Of a stretch of 64,000 bases of DNA, positions 11,592 through 22,794 are shown piece after piece. How positions within the stretch are numbered: position 1 is the first letter of the stretch; each line of letters opens with the position of its first letter. The stretch is taken from positions 1,116,001 to 1,180,000 of the forward strand of contig NC_085888.1 in NCBI RefSeq assembly GCF_035222375.1. The letters run 5' to 3'. A model generated the notes under the pieces. It was not told the origin of the DNA and made no database searches. It saw nothing but the letters and a program-made list of their open reading frames with translations. Made by a program: the position numbers and the translations under genes. This DNA is from Podospora pseudocomata (Eukaryota; Ascomycota; Sordariomycetes; Sordariales; Podosporaceae).

Positions 11592-13560
11592 GTCGAAGAT
11601 GATGTGTTTTGCGTGTATGAGACGACGTCAGTCCTCGGAGACTTTGTCGACGGCGACGTTATATGTGGATGGAGATAGAAGTGTTTTCATCTACCATGGA
11701 AAGTGTGAGGGTTTTTGATGTCGAGGACAGCAAGAGCCATGTGAACCAGCAATAATCGGCACCATGGTGGGGTGGGGAGTTGGCAGGCACGAGGATTAAG
11801 TAAATATACGGAGTAGCCATGGACCATCCCCAAGGTCGCTATCACTGGCAAGACCAGGGTACAGGGGTGGAAGAAGAATCGGTATCTCGATGCTTGGCTC
11901 AGCACCAGTCCATTGCCGTCGACAAACTTGGTGGAGATGGCGGCGGGTGGGGTCCACACGGGCTCACTCCATATCCCACATCCACCTCCAGCACGCACTG
12001 GTGTGGTTCGGTCACAGAGACCGGCCTGGTCCACAACCAGCAAAAGTCCAGATGTGGTGCGGTAGGGTGCGCGTGGTGGCCGTGTGGCCTGCCATGGGTT
12101 TGAGATGGAACAACTGCGAAGCCTGTAGCAGGAACCATGAACGATGAAGATTAGGGGGACCTGGAAGACAGACACACAGACAGACAAGAGACACCAGGAG
12201 AAGGAGTTAGAGCGGCGAGCGGGACTGTGCTGGAAGGTCACTCTCTGGACAGCACGCGGTCGGAGGCGCGGCGTGGCGCCCACCCCCGCCCGCCGAAGCA
12301 GCGGCAGGGACGGAGTCGAGAAGGGGTTTGCTTCTGGAAGATGGATCTGAGGTTACACGGTCCCAAATTTAAACTTTTGCGCTACAGGAGGCGCGACGCG
12401 GCCTAACGTTTGGCACTGGGAGGACGCCACTGCCAGTCTGGCAGGGAAGAGCTTGGATGATGCGGGCACGGGCGTTCCCGGGGAAGAACCAGAGCATTCG
12501 GCGACCATCCTCCGCCACAGCTGCCAGAGTGACAGACTGCCAGACCCGAGCTCGCCGAACCTTATCCCTCATCTGGGGCAGCGGGTTCCGTTCGTTCATG
12601 GGTCAGTATTCCGGCAGAGCTCCGAGACGGAGGCCTTTGCCGCAACACACTCCGGCAGACCTACGAGTGTAGCCTTTAGCCCATGAGCATGAGGATGGAG
12701 AAGAGCGATGACGCTACCATGAAACTTTCTTATGGGTGATGGAAGTGTGTGGGTGGTTTTTTGCGGATGGAGGACAGTTCCGGGAGCATCGAAGGGATAG
12801 CCCAAGCAGCTCAGCCTGTCAGGGTCCTCGCTAAGCAGCACAAACTCCACAACTATTCTACAGATGCCTCGGGAGGCTTAATCTGATGAACCTCTGCCCA
12901 GCAAGATCAGGCCAACAGAGAAGCATCACCGACGACAGCGACGAAGAGGGGCCATGGAACACCTACATGGAGTACCAGACTTATTCGTGTCTTGTGTCGG
13001 GATTGCCGCTCAAAACTCAACAAGGCGGGGATGAAAGCTAAACTCTCCTTGTTGGCCATAGCATCAGGAGGAGTCTAACGTTTTGTTAGCTGCTGGTAGC
13101 ATCGTACCCAAGAAAGTAACCACGCAATGGCCCGTCCATGTCTGAGAGTAAAGCCCCGACTTGGGCCCTGGGCACCAATGGACCTTGATAGACATATGAT
13201 GCCCGTAGCTCGTCAAGAGTTCAGAAAGCAAGACTCGAGAAAGCAAAATCAGAGAGCTCCTCTCCATCCCCATACAACGACTGACGTCACTACTATAGCG
13301 CCCGAACCATCACAGCACATTGCCGCAAGCCAACGTCTGCCAGATCGGCCGATATAAATCTAGATCAACTTGTGATCTAGCCCATGGTTAACCCAAGTAC
13401 CGGATTTCAAGAGGCCGAACCAAAGTTGAGATTGGTGCCGAGATGGGCGAGGTGGTGCGGCTATCTCATTGGATTCAGAACTCAAAACATGGAAAACAGC
13501 CGGCTTCCTATGAACCTCCTTCTTCCTCCAGCCAAGTACCAATGTATTCAAATGGGCGAT
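11592..13560. other. Intergenic, bZIP upstream region
   Basis: About 2 kb upstream of the bZIP gene and downstream of the pseudouridine synthase gene. A small ACAGACAGACA-type run occurs near 12,165-12,190, and GTCTGGCAG near 12,436 is mirrored by CTGCCAGAC near 12,537. No gene is supported; open frames here are short and domain-free. Confidence 0.5.
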
Positions 13561-15156
13561 CTATGAGACTTCGATTTTCATATCCTCCCCGGCAGCATCC
13601 ACTAGATCGTCCATGCCGCCAACCTGTGTTGGTCCGCTTGCGCCTTCGGGCGGCATGGCCCAGGCTGGCAGTGGGCTCACATAACTCCAGGACCCATCGG
13701 CATCCTCGTACCGGAGACTATGCAGCCACAGAGAGAGCTCCTGGCTGCCTGGATCGGTATACAACGGGGTTTCGCAAACATCACAAAGCTGGCCCGACAT
13801 CCTTTCCGCCTTCTTCTTGTGATACACGTCCACCATCTCGTCATAGTACGCCACAGCGTCCGCAACCTGTTCCTTTCCCATCCGTGCCAGGCGGGAAAGA
13901 ACATCCTCATCGGTATTCAGGGTTGCTTCGGCATCATTGCGCCCCAGGTCGAAGCCCCAAACCTTCTGGTTGGCATAGATTGGATCGTTCTGTACAGGAT
14001 GACCTAGAAACTGTAGGTGAACCCGAATTTGATGTGTTCTGCCTGTGACGGGCAAGCAGCGGACAATTGAATATCCCTCGGTTTCTCTAGTGAAATGGTC
14101 TCCGGGACCGCCTGTCTCTGCCTCATCCGGCGACGGGCTGTTGCTGGAACTAGGTTTGATGATGGGCGACGGATAGTAAGCAAGGCGCTTGAAGACAGTC
14201 TTCGCAGACTTGCCATTAGCTCGGACCCGGTTCAAGCCCAGTTTTGGAGAAATTTGAAGGATCGGCTGGTCGCAGACAACCTCGCCATCAGGAAATCGAC
14301 CGACCACACGGGCAAGATATTCTTTCCGAACACTGCGTCTGAAGATCTGGGCACTAAGACTTTCGGCAGCTTTGGCCGTCTTGGCAATAAACATGATGCC
14401 GCTGGTCAGCCTGTCGAGCCGGTTGCATGGTCGGGGCGCAAAGGTCGGCCCCCTCTCGGCCTTCATAATCTCCACCACCGAGTTGTAATGGTATCGACCG
14501 GCAGGGTGTACTGGCACGCCCGAGGGCTTGTTGATCACGATCATGTCGTCGTCTTCGTGGATGACCTGCACGGGATCTTGTGTAACGGGAGGCTCGTGCC
14601 GATGTGTGGTATGCGAAACCAGGTCGCCGTTCACCATCACATAATCCGGGCTCACGATTTTGCCATTGACCGCGACTTGACCAGACTCCATCGCCGCACG
14701 GTAATACTCGACCGATCGCTCGCGAAACTCGCTTTCAAACACTTCAATGATTTTTCTTCCTCGCCATCGCTCCTTGCACCAGGTGTTATATGTGTAGAAA
14801 TAAGGGGCCACCCGTCGAAGACCATCTTTGAAGAAGTATAGATGTGGAGGGCCCAGCGAGGCTGAATGCTCGGGTTGCGAGATCAAGCTTGGTTCGGTAT
14901 AACTGATGGCGCCAGTAGATTCTACGACTTTGTTGTTCTCAGCGACCACAGCGGTCAGCGGTTGTGACGGTGCACCAGGCAGGAGGATGGAGGCGGTCAT
15001 CGTGCGGGCGAGGGTTGCAAGTGTAGACGTTCTTCTTAACAGAGCTTCGCCCGCCAACATCAGCGCTCCATCAAGCAGAAACTCTCGGAGGTCTGAGGGT
15101 CGATAGCCAAGTGTTGGTGAGTTGTGGTGGGGTTCGTGGCAGACTTGAAGATTCAC
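13561..15156 (-). CDS. tRNA pseudouridine synthase, RluA family (Pus9/Rib2-like)
   Basis: Single exon of 531 codons. It isomerises a uridine in RNA to pseudouridine; the closest fungal type (Pus8/Pus9) acts on tRNA position 32. The order of motifs is: YFFKDGLRRVAPYFYTYNTW near residue 130, the S4-like segment AMESGQVAVNGKIV near residue 190, VINKPSGVPVHPAGRYHYNS near residue 235, the catalytic motif CNRLDRLTSGIMFIAKT near residue 275 (Asp of RLDR), and TGRTHQIRVHLQFLGHPVQND near residue 400. The C-terminal tail has a CDVC pair and the YVSPLPAWA ending typical of fungal Pus9-type enzymes. No N-terminal or C-terminal deaminase domain is fused. The first 55 residues are Ala/Leu/Arg/Thr-rich and could target mitochondria. 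A Met at residue 33 is an alternative start. Confidence 0.86.
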   Translation of the reverse strand: MNLQVCHEPHHNSPTLGYRPSDLREFLLDGALMLAGEALLRRTSTLATLARTMTASILLPGAPSQPLTAVVAENNKVVESTGAISYTEPSLISQPEHSASLGPPHLYFFKDGLRRVAPYFYTYNTWCKERWRGRKIIEVFESEFRERSVEYYRAAMESGQVAVNGKIVSPDYVMVNGDLVSHTTHRHEPPVTQDPVQVIHEDDDMIVINKPSGVPVHPAGRYHYNSVVEIMKAERGPTFAPRPCNRLDRLTSGIMFIAKTAKAAESLSAQIFRRSVRKEYLARVVGRFPDGEVVCDQPILQISPKLGLNRVRANGKSAKTVFKRLAYYPSPIIKPSSSNSPSPDEAETGGPGDHFTRETEGYSIVRCLPVTGRTHQIRVHLQFLGHPVQNDPIYANQKVWGFDLGRNDAEATLNTDEDVLSRLARMGKEQVADAVAYYDEMVDVYHKKKAERMSGQLCDVCETPLYTDPGSQELSLWLHSLRYEDADGSWSYVSPLPAWAMPPEGASGPTQVGGMDDLVDAAGEDMKIEVS

Positions 15157-15324
15157 GCTTGATAGGATGAGGGGTTCACCTCTTCAGATGCTGAACTCGA
15201 CGGAAAAAAACAGGCGGTCGGAAGTGGCAGTATTTGACAGGTTCCAACCTGCAGGGTTACCCCACAGTCTTGGCTGCAGCGAACCTCGGCTCTTTCCGCA
15301 GCTATATTCGAGCCGTCAGCAACA
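15157..15324. promoter_or_regulatory. Divergent promoter of synthase and thioesterase genes
   Basis: Only 168 bp separate the start codons of the pseudouridine synthase (-) and thioesterase (+) genes, so one compact region must serve both. No clear TATA box is visible. If the thioesterase starts at the downstream ATG (15,406) the region is 249 bp. Confidence 0.5.
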
Positions 15325-15935
15325 ATGAAATTTCCTCTTTCCTCACTTCTTGCCTCGTGCTTGTCTTTCGAAGCGGAGGTGTTTATCCCCTTTCCTGCCG
15401 CTGCAATGTCAGACATCAGGCGTCTCAAAAGCAGAACGAGGGCTGACTATCGGTACATTCTGGAATACCGCACACGATGGTAAGAACATTCGATGTCAAC
15501 CTACTTCTAAGACGCGTTTTGGGATTAATAATGATCAGGAGCGATAACGATATGTACGACCACATGAACAACTCCATTTACAACTTCCTTTACGACTCCG
15601 TTATCAATACTTACCTGATGGAAAACTGTGGCCTCCATCCACCCTCGTCTCCGCAATATGGCATGGTTGTACATTCACACAACGACTACTTTGCTTCTAT
15701 TTCGTTTCCTGCCTGCGCTGAGTTGGCCCTGCGAGTAAACCGCATAGGAAATTCCAGTGTGGCATATGAAATAGCTCTGTTTGAAAAGGGGCACGATGCG
15801 GTTCGATCTGTGGGCGAGTTTGTTCAAGTCTTTGTCGACCGCGAGACAGGGAGGCCAAATGCAAAGGGGATGAACCCAGAGCTACGCCGGGGATTGGAGA
15901 ATTTACTAGTGAATCGAGAAGCAAGTAAACTTTGA
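15325..15935 (+). CDS. Hotdog-fold acyl-CoA thioesterase (YbgC/4HBT-like)
   Basis: Two exons, 15325-15479 and 15539-15935, joined by a 59-nt intron (GTAAGA..GATCAG); 552 nt, 183 aa. Hotdog thioesterases hydrolyse acyl-CoA to free acid and CoA. After the splice, the catalytic-helix motif reads TRWSDNDMYDHMNNSIYNF, with the Asp and His-Met-Asn-Asn pattern of the YbgC/4-hydroxybenzoyl-CoA branch. The second half contains VVHSHNDYFASISFPACAEL and VGEFVQVFVDRETGRPN, as expected for the central strands. The first 27 residues upstream of a second Met (15,406) could be a mitochondrial leader; starting at that Met gives a compact family-size enzyme of 156 aa. It is the last gene before the transposon island, whose first LTR begins 120 bp after the stop. 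Acyl substrate unknown. Confidence 0.85.
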
Positions 15936-16055
15936 AACGGGGGCGAGTATGTATACAAGATACTATGTTTGGCTTCACAAGTTGACTAGAATATATATAC
16001 TTGTAATAACCATCTGGATCGAAACTTGTCGTGAATCTAACATAGTAGAAATAAA

Positions 16056-16473
16056 TGTCACGGATCGTGCACGAAGTGCCGGTGCACAGGGCGCGGGGCG
16101 CCCGTAGCCAATCATTACCTGACTAATAGAAGGTGGAGCGACGGGATCACTGGTGGAGCGACGGGATCACTGGTGGAGCGACGGGATCACTGGTGGAGCG
16201 ACAGGAGCGCGGTGATCCAAAGGAAGGAAAGGTGATCCAGATCACTCTTGGCGAAAGTGATCTAGGTAATCCAGAGGTCTATATTTATGGAGGAACTAGA
16301 TAGGTAGCAGATAGTTCCGCAGTATGTAATATAAGTTACATTCATTAGTATTAAAACAATTGTGATTAAGAAAAGGTATTGTTGTGCACTGATTAGCTGC
16401 ACCGACCTAAGATCGCCTAGAAGCGCCTTCGACTAGTATCACATTCAGAGGTTCTGGATAGAGGTTCGCCACA
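16056..16473 (+). mobile_element. Solo LTR, gypsy-like family 1, island left edge
   Basis: Begins TGTCACGG and ends TTCGCCACA (TG..CA), flanked by ATAAA on the left and ATAAG on the right, a near match to a 5-bp target duplication (one G/A transition). It shares with the other copies the GGCGCGGGGCGCCC box, the TATA-like block TATATTTATGGAGGAACTAG and the 3' end GGTTCTG..AGGGGTTCG type. No internal region follows, so it is a solo LTR or an eroded end. Confidence 0.82.
16132..16204 (+). repeat. 20-bp tandem repeat inside the LTR U3
   Basis: Unit GGTGGAGCGACGGGATCACT occurs three times perfectly (16132, 16152, 16172) plus a partial fourth copy ending in GACAGG. It lies upstream of the TATA-like block, where LTR enhancers normally sit. 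This unit is not seen in the other LTR copies. Confidence 0.93.
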
Positions 16474-19400
16474 ATAAGATACTATATATATAGCTTTATA
16501 TCAAAAGTCTGAAAAAAATTCATAGGTAGTTTTGATTTCTCAGTAGTATCTAGAGATTTTCTTTTGATCTAAGTTTATAGGAATCTAAAACTGATTTAAA
16601 ATATTTCTAATTTTCTAATCATAAATAAAGTTTTAAGTGAGATATAATACTTTATTTTTTTGGGGGCTAGTATTTATAGAATATTAAATGAAAAGGTTTT
16701 ATATAATACTACTCTGATAATGTGGTTATTTAATAACCCAAAAAAATAAAAATATTACCAGTGATTATAATAATGAGTAGGTTTTTTTTTTAAAAAAAAA
16801 GAAATAGCCAAAGCTTCGTTTAAAAAAATAGTAGCTTCACCTACTATTAAAGTAGTAAACGTTACATATACAATAAAGAGATACTAATACTAAAATATAG
16901 AGAAAGAAGTTTTAGCTTTAAAGGATAAGTTAATATAGCTAGAGGCTATAGTAATATAACAGTTACTCTTTTCTTTATTAATTAAGAGTCTAATTCCGTA
17001 TAGCGTATTAAATATTTCTCGTAGGTATTACTTATATTTTTCTACAGTATGTAAATAAAATTAACGTCGTTAAAATATTATGTTACTTTGTTATTAAGGT
17101 ACTTTCGAATTGTATATAATAAAAGAATAAAACGTCGCGAGTATATTAACTAACCCGAATAGTATTACGAAATACTATTTTCTAATTATTCCCTTCTTTA
17201 ATCCGTATTATAAGCGTACCCGATAGGTATTTAAATATATAAAGTATCGTGCATTAATTAATTAACTCCGTAATTTAAATATTAACCGTACCAGATAGTT
17301 AATTTTGACCGTTTCGTTATTTATTTAATAATAATATATATACAGTTATAAATTACCGTCTTTTTTGGTATAAAAAATATAGGTTATCCTACTTATAGTA
17401 TAAATTTCCTAATGTATCTTTTCTTTAAATTCTCGTCTAAATATCTCCGTAACTCTTTACTTTATTTATGGTTAGTATAATAAGTTTTAAATAACCGTAG
17501 TTTAATTCCTTTTTTAACTTAATTTCGTAATTCTACGGTCTTTGCTTTAAAACTCCTTCTAAATACTTAATCGTAAAGGCTAAGTATCCTTAATATTTTA
17601 CCGGTACCGCCGTTTTCTTACTTTGTTTTTTATTATTATAATAAATATATTTATTAATCTCCCATATTTTTACTAACGTTATTATTTTTTTTCGATTTTA
17701 TTATTTATATTAATAAGATGTACTGTTACTTTTAAAGTTCTCACGGTAATACTATAGAAGATATTTATTTTATACTTTACTTTATATATATATCTAATTT
17801 CCTATCGTTATTTAGATACCTTTAAGGATCTCTTATTCGTAAATAATTATTACTTCTCTAATCAATATTTAAATCATAATCTTGAAACTATAATGACTTT
17901 AAGATTATATTTTTAAAGGTTTTGTATTTATAATATTAAATATAACGTTAATGGTATTTAATATAATTAATAGTTGTTTGCGAATAACTAGTTTCTTGTT
18001 TAAAAGAATCCCTAAAAAACTAGACTCTGGTTTATATTTAAGAGGCTTTTTCAAGCCTAAAGCTATTTATTTCTATGCCTTCAATACCATCAAATTCCTT
18101 CAAATTTAAAAGAAATCATTTAAGGATTTCCAAGATTTGGAAAAAATAATGGCAGCTATAAATCTATAGACTTTTAGATATATCTTTTAGTATTAATATA
18201 TTTTATTATACTTGAATATATATCTTAAATATCTCACTTTTAACCTTTAAAAAAGACTGTTGATAGTTAAAGTATTTCTATTATAGTATAAGTTAAGAAA
18301 ATGCTTTTAGTTTATTCAAAATATATTAAATCTTAAAGATTTTATTTAAACCATTTTACCTTTTAATATTTTTAGTGTTATAAAAGTATATATTTAGTTT
18401 TATCATAACCATTATCGAATTTTTAATTTAGAGTTTTTGAATTTTTATATTCTTTTTTTAAATTTCAAGATATATTAATTACCTGTATAAATAACATTAG
18501 TTATGGTTTTTTCAGGTTTGAAGTTATTACCTTTAAGATGATAGTATTTACTTTATAATATAAGATATTAAGGTAATTATTTGCTTATAATCGAGATAAA
18601 AGAAAATAAATAATTTTCTAATTTGATTTGTTTTATGTATCGTAAAAATATGGAAAGTAACTATATGAACTTTTATATAAACGTATTAATAAAAGTTATA
18701 TGCTTTTAAACATTATAGAATTCCTTAATGTTAAATATTTAGTTAATGAAAAAAAGTTTATTTAAACCTTTAATATTTCTATTATTGATACTTTGAAACT
18801 TTCATGTACAGTCCTTACTTCTATAAATCTACATTTATTCAATATTTCCATTAAGATTATCAAAAAGATTAAAATCACGTTATACAATTAAATCTATTAT
18901 TTTAAATCATTTAAAAATAATATAAAATATTTGAACTCATTTAGACCGAACTAACTGAGTCCAATAAATAAAGGGGTTCTCTATAAAGATTAAAGTAAAA
19001 AGTCTAGGTTTATGAATCATATCCACATTAATCTTTCTGAATATGATGTTTACTTTAATAGTTCATTAGTTATTTTCTTTTTAAACTTTGTCGTCTAAGT
19101 TTTTTTGACTTTAATTCAAATATAGTTATTACGTTTACTTCAATTCTCTATACTATATAATAATCCTCATAAATCTTTGAATAACTTCATAGTTTATAGA
19201 AACTTTCCATAATATATCTTATATTTAAATATTATTTTAAAATTAAGATATATTCTGTTATAAACAGTTGTCTTATAATGCAAAATGAAGCATTTCAAGG
19301 AAAGGTAGTATAGTTTTTAACTAATATACGTTATCCAAATGCTGATATAGTATAAACAAAGTTTTATCAGTTTTTTTTTCAAAGTTGTGTAATATTATTA

Positions 19401-19905
19401 TTGGAGGTTATTTTGATTTTTTTACGCTTTAAAGGAGCTTTTTTGTTTTAAAAATAGATGAGCCTAATATTTTATCTCTTGTATTGTACCCAGGTACTTT
19501 TTTCTCCGTTAAACGATTTATTATATCACGTATAATACAAATGATTAATATAGTGGCGACGAGCTAGATGGATTAATTCTTCATTTATCTCATATAGTCG
19601 TATCCTCCTTAACTTTAATATTTAATTACATTCATTATACTATATATTAGCCTTCAATTTTCAATATTACATTAGTTGATAATATGATTATGAGTTTTTT
19701 TTTTCAATGAAGAATATTTTTATTTATTATATTAACATTAAGAAAGTTTTTCTCAAATATTATTAATATCCTCATTAGAAAGAAACTTATTAGCAGTACT
19801 ATTCAACAAATCTATCTTAGTAATAAAGTCTGTTAATTGTTTCAATTAATATTCACGCATTATTTATAAAAGATATAGCGAATTATAATCTTCATTTATA
19901 CTATA
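16474..19905. other. A+T-rich RIP-type relic DNA
   Basis: About 3.4 kb of strongly A+T-rich sequence, stop codons in all frames, with few CA/TG steps but retained CG (for example CGTCGCGAG near 17,136). This is what RIP leaves after mutating CpA to TpA. The parent element cannot be identified by eye. No gene or RNA is supported. Confidence 0.75.
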
Positions 19906-21763
19906 ACGTACGTCATCAGTGAGTGAGGCATATCAGTGAGTGGGGCACTTTCGACGCGACGCGACATCTTTGTACTCAACAACCACTTTTCTCTACCATC
20001 AAAGATGCCCTCTACTTCAAAAGAAAGCCAAATAATCTTGGCTCTCTAGGCTCTTCAAAATGACGAAAAGCTAAGCATACGGGCTGTGGCTAAGGCCTAT
20101 AGAGTCTCCCAGGCAACGCTAGGGCGCCGACGCGCTGGCAGGCCTGCACGATGCGACACTACACCCAAGTCGAAAAAGCTCACTCAATTAGAAGAGGAGG
20201 CTATTGTTCACTATATTATTGAGCTATCTGCGCGAGCTTTTCCACCGAGATTAAGTGGTGTGGAAGATATGGCCAACCAACTGCTATGCGCCCGCGACGC
20301 ACCTCCTGTCGGCAAGCTCTGGGCACACCGATTCTTCAAACGCCAGCCAGAGCTCCGGACGCGTTTTACGCGTAGATACGACTACCAGAGGGCTAAGTGC
20401 GAGGATCCAAAGGTTATTAGCGAGTGGTTTGCGCTTGTGCGGAACACTAAGGCCAAGTACGGTATCGTGGATGACGATGTTTACAACTTCGACGAGACTG
20501 GGTTTATGATGGGCATTATCTTCACGGGCATGGTAGTTACGACCTCGGACGGCCGTAGCAAGGCCAAACAGGCCCAGCCTGGCAATCGTGAGTGGGCTAC
20601 GGTTATTCAGGGCGTGAATGCTTTGGGTTGGGCTATCCCGCCATTTACCATCTTAGCTGGGCAATATCACCTCGCCAATTGGTATCAAGAGTGCAGCCTT
20701 CCGGCCACCTGGCGCATTGCAACAACCGATAATGGCTGGACTACCAATCCGGTAGGCCTAGATTGGATCAAGCACTTCGACTATCACACGGCGTCCCGCA
20801 CAAAGGGCAAATACCGGTTGTTAATCCACGACGGCCACGAAAGCCACCACTCGACCGGATTCGAGCGCTACTGCCAGCAGAACAACATCATCACGCTCTG
20901 CATGCCTCCACATTCCTCCCTCCTTCAGCCACTCAATGTTGGCTGCTTTGGGCCGCTAAAACAGGCGTACGGTCGCCAGATCGAGGACTTGATGCGCGCA
21001 CATATCAACCACGAAAGCAAGGTCGGTTTCCTCTGTGCTTTCCGCGAGGCCTTCTTCGCCTCTATAACGGAGAAGAATATACAGGGTGGCTTTGCAGGTG
21101 CTGGCCTTGTACCGTACGATCCAGAAAGGGTGCTTTCCAAGCTGGATGTAAAGCTTTGTACGCCAACACCCCCGACCTCACGGCCCGGTACTCCACAACC
21201 TTGGGTATTCCAGACACCACCCAACCCCCGAGAAGCCAACTCACAGTCAACGCTCATTAAGACTCGTATTACCAACCATCAAAATAGCTCCCCGACTTCG
21301 ATGTTAGCTGCTGTAGACCAGCTTACTAAGGGTACGATGGCTGTGATGCACCAGGTGGCCCTCCTTCAGTCAGAGAACGCTTCGCTCCGCAAGGCCAATG
21401 AGGCACTAAGTAAGCGCCGGAGAGCTAAAAAACACGTGTACGGCTCGGAGGATCACTTGCTATACAGGATGAACATGATCTACTGGACCAAAAGGCTATG
21501 GGTGCGGAGGGAGTGCAAGAAACGCAGCAGGATGGTAATGGTGCAGGGGGGGTCCGTACGAAGGTTCGGTGCTGTGGTGTGTGCGGCAAGCCAGGCCATA
21601 ATGCGCGCACTTGCCAGGAGGCTGAAGAAGCCTCAGATTCAGCTGCTTCTGATGTAATTATAGTCGGTTCCTAGTGTTGTGGTCTAGCAATTGAGGATAG
21701 CTGTAATAGAGTAGTAGCAGGTGACTCCCTTACTGATATGCCTCACTCACTGATAATGTACGT
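19906..21763 (+). mobile_element. Pogo/Fot1 DNA transposon, copy A
   Basis: TA target at 19904-19905 and 21764-21765. The ends are ACGT..ACGT with terminal inverted repeats of about 45 bp. Each end carries the 17-bp iteron ATCAGTGAGTGAGGCAT followed by a second, slightly diverged iteron. Length 1,858 bp. G+C content is clearly higher than in the surrounding relic DNA. Confidence 0.9.
20005..21674 (+). pseudogene. Fot1/pogo transposase, copy A, two lesions
   Basis: Reads as a 556-codon transposase with two breaks. From the ATG (MPSTSKESQIILAL) codon 15 is TAG where relatives have CAG, a C-to-T change; an open frame of 523 codons then starts at 20,086. The second break, at about 21,425, is a run of six A where copy F has seven, so the last ~80 residues are out of frame. 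Visible parts: psq-type helix-turn-helix (ALQNDEKLSIRAVAKAYRVS), CENP-B/Tc5-type DNA-binding region (GVEDMANQLL..RFFKRQPELRTRF), and the DD35D catalytic core with YNFDETGFMMG, LIHDGHESHHS and QPLNVGCFG. The third acidic residue is Asn here (QPLN, relatives QPLD), which alone should inactivate it. A coiled coil and an out-of-frame CCHC zinc knuckle follow. Confidence 0.85.
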
Positions 21764-22794
21764 TATAAGAAATTTAACCTTTATAGAATATAGTATTTTA
21801 AAAATAATAAAATAGTATAAAACTAACATATATATGTTCGATAGTAAAGGCTATTATAATTAAAATAAAGTTACACCTTAATAGTAAAGTAAGCTTACGA
21901 ATAATTAAGTATAATATTAAACATTTCGTACTAGTAAGATAATAATATTATATTGCTTTTAAAATTTTATATTATATAGTATATCTAGCGGGTATTGAAC
22001 TTTGAAAATGAAAGGGTTTCAGAAAGAATGAAAAAATGTCATAGTTTCTAAGACTTGTACTCCAAACTCCATTTAATACACTTGCTTATTACTTTAAAAA
22101 TCTATATTTTAGTAATTTTAACGTTCATATTAAAAAGCATTAGCCTTAGTATCCCTTTTCCTTTAGTATTTGGTCATTATTAAATACTATAACCAGAGTT
22201 TTCTTTACTTTTAGTGTACCAAATCTATTACTTTTAAGGGTTATACTTTGTTGGTCTTTAAAATACCTATTGAATAGTATCAAATGATTTAGAGTTTAAC
22301 TTTATAATAAATAGTAGGTTTTTTTCAGTATTCAAAAGGAAGCAAGATTATAATAATATCATATTCCTTCAATAATCATTCAATAATTTATTCTTTTCAT
22401 TAGTTCTTGAAAACATAGAATGATATTTTTATATAACTTTTTAAAGGCTTATTATAGTACCGTTTAGCGTTGTTTTAGCCCTTAATATATCTTAACTTTC
22501 AAATTGTTGAATTATTTAATTTAATTTCATCAATCCTCTTTCATAAACAGTTAATATGATTGAGTTAATATAATTAGTATATTAATTCACAACTATAGTT
22601 TTACTCATTATTAATATTAAAAATAAGTTCAATTAAATATTGATTAATCAAAGGAAGTCTAGCATATATAAAACATTACCACATTGCTTGGGATTTAGTA
22701 TCTATATCTTTGAAATCAATTAGTTTATAATGGTTATTTGGATAGATTATCAATATAGTTATATATTATAGAATAAGATATATCGAATTAAGTA
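21764..22794. other. A+T-rich relic DNA
   Basis: About 1 kb of A+T-rich sequence between copies A and B, with stops in all frames. No identifiable element. Confidence 0.7.

Noticed and set aside
11687-12283. 198-codon open frame on the - strand upstream of the bZIP gene
   Set aside because: No recognisable domain and odd composition; overlaps the probable bZIP promoter and leader.
14095-14841. 248-codon open frame on the + strand
   Set aside because: Antisense shadow of the pseudouridine synthase gene; its codons mirror the conserved catalytic region on the other strand.
16132-16204. CRISPR-like array
   Set aside because: Three and a half contiguous 20-bp units without spacers, inside an LTR of a eukaryotic genome; a simple tandem repeat.
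21425-21432. Programmed ribosomal frameshift in the copy A transposase at the A run
   Set aside because: Copies F and I read through the same place in frame with seven A and the codon phase does not fit a standard slippery heptamer; a simple one-base loss is more likely.
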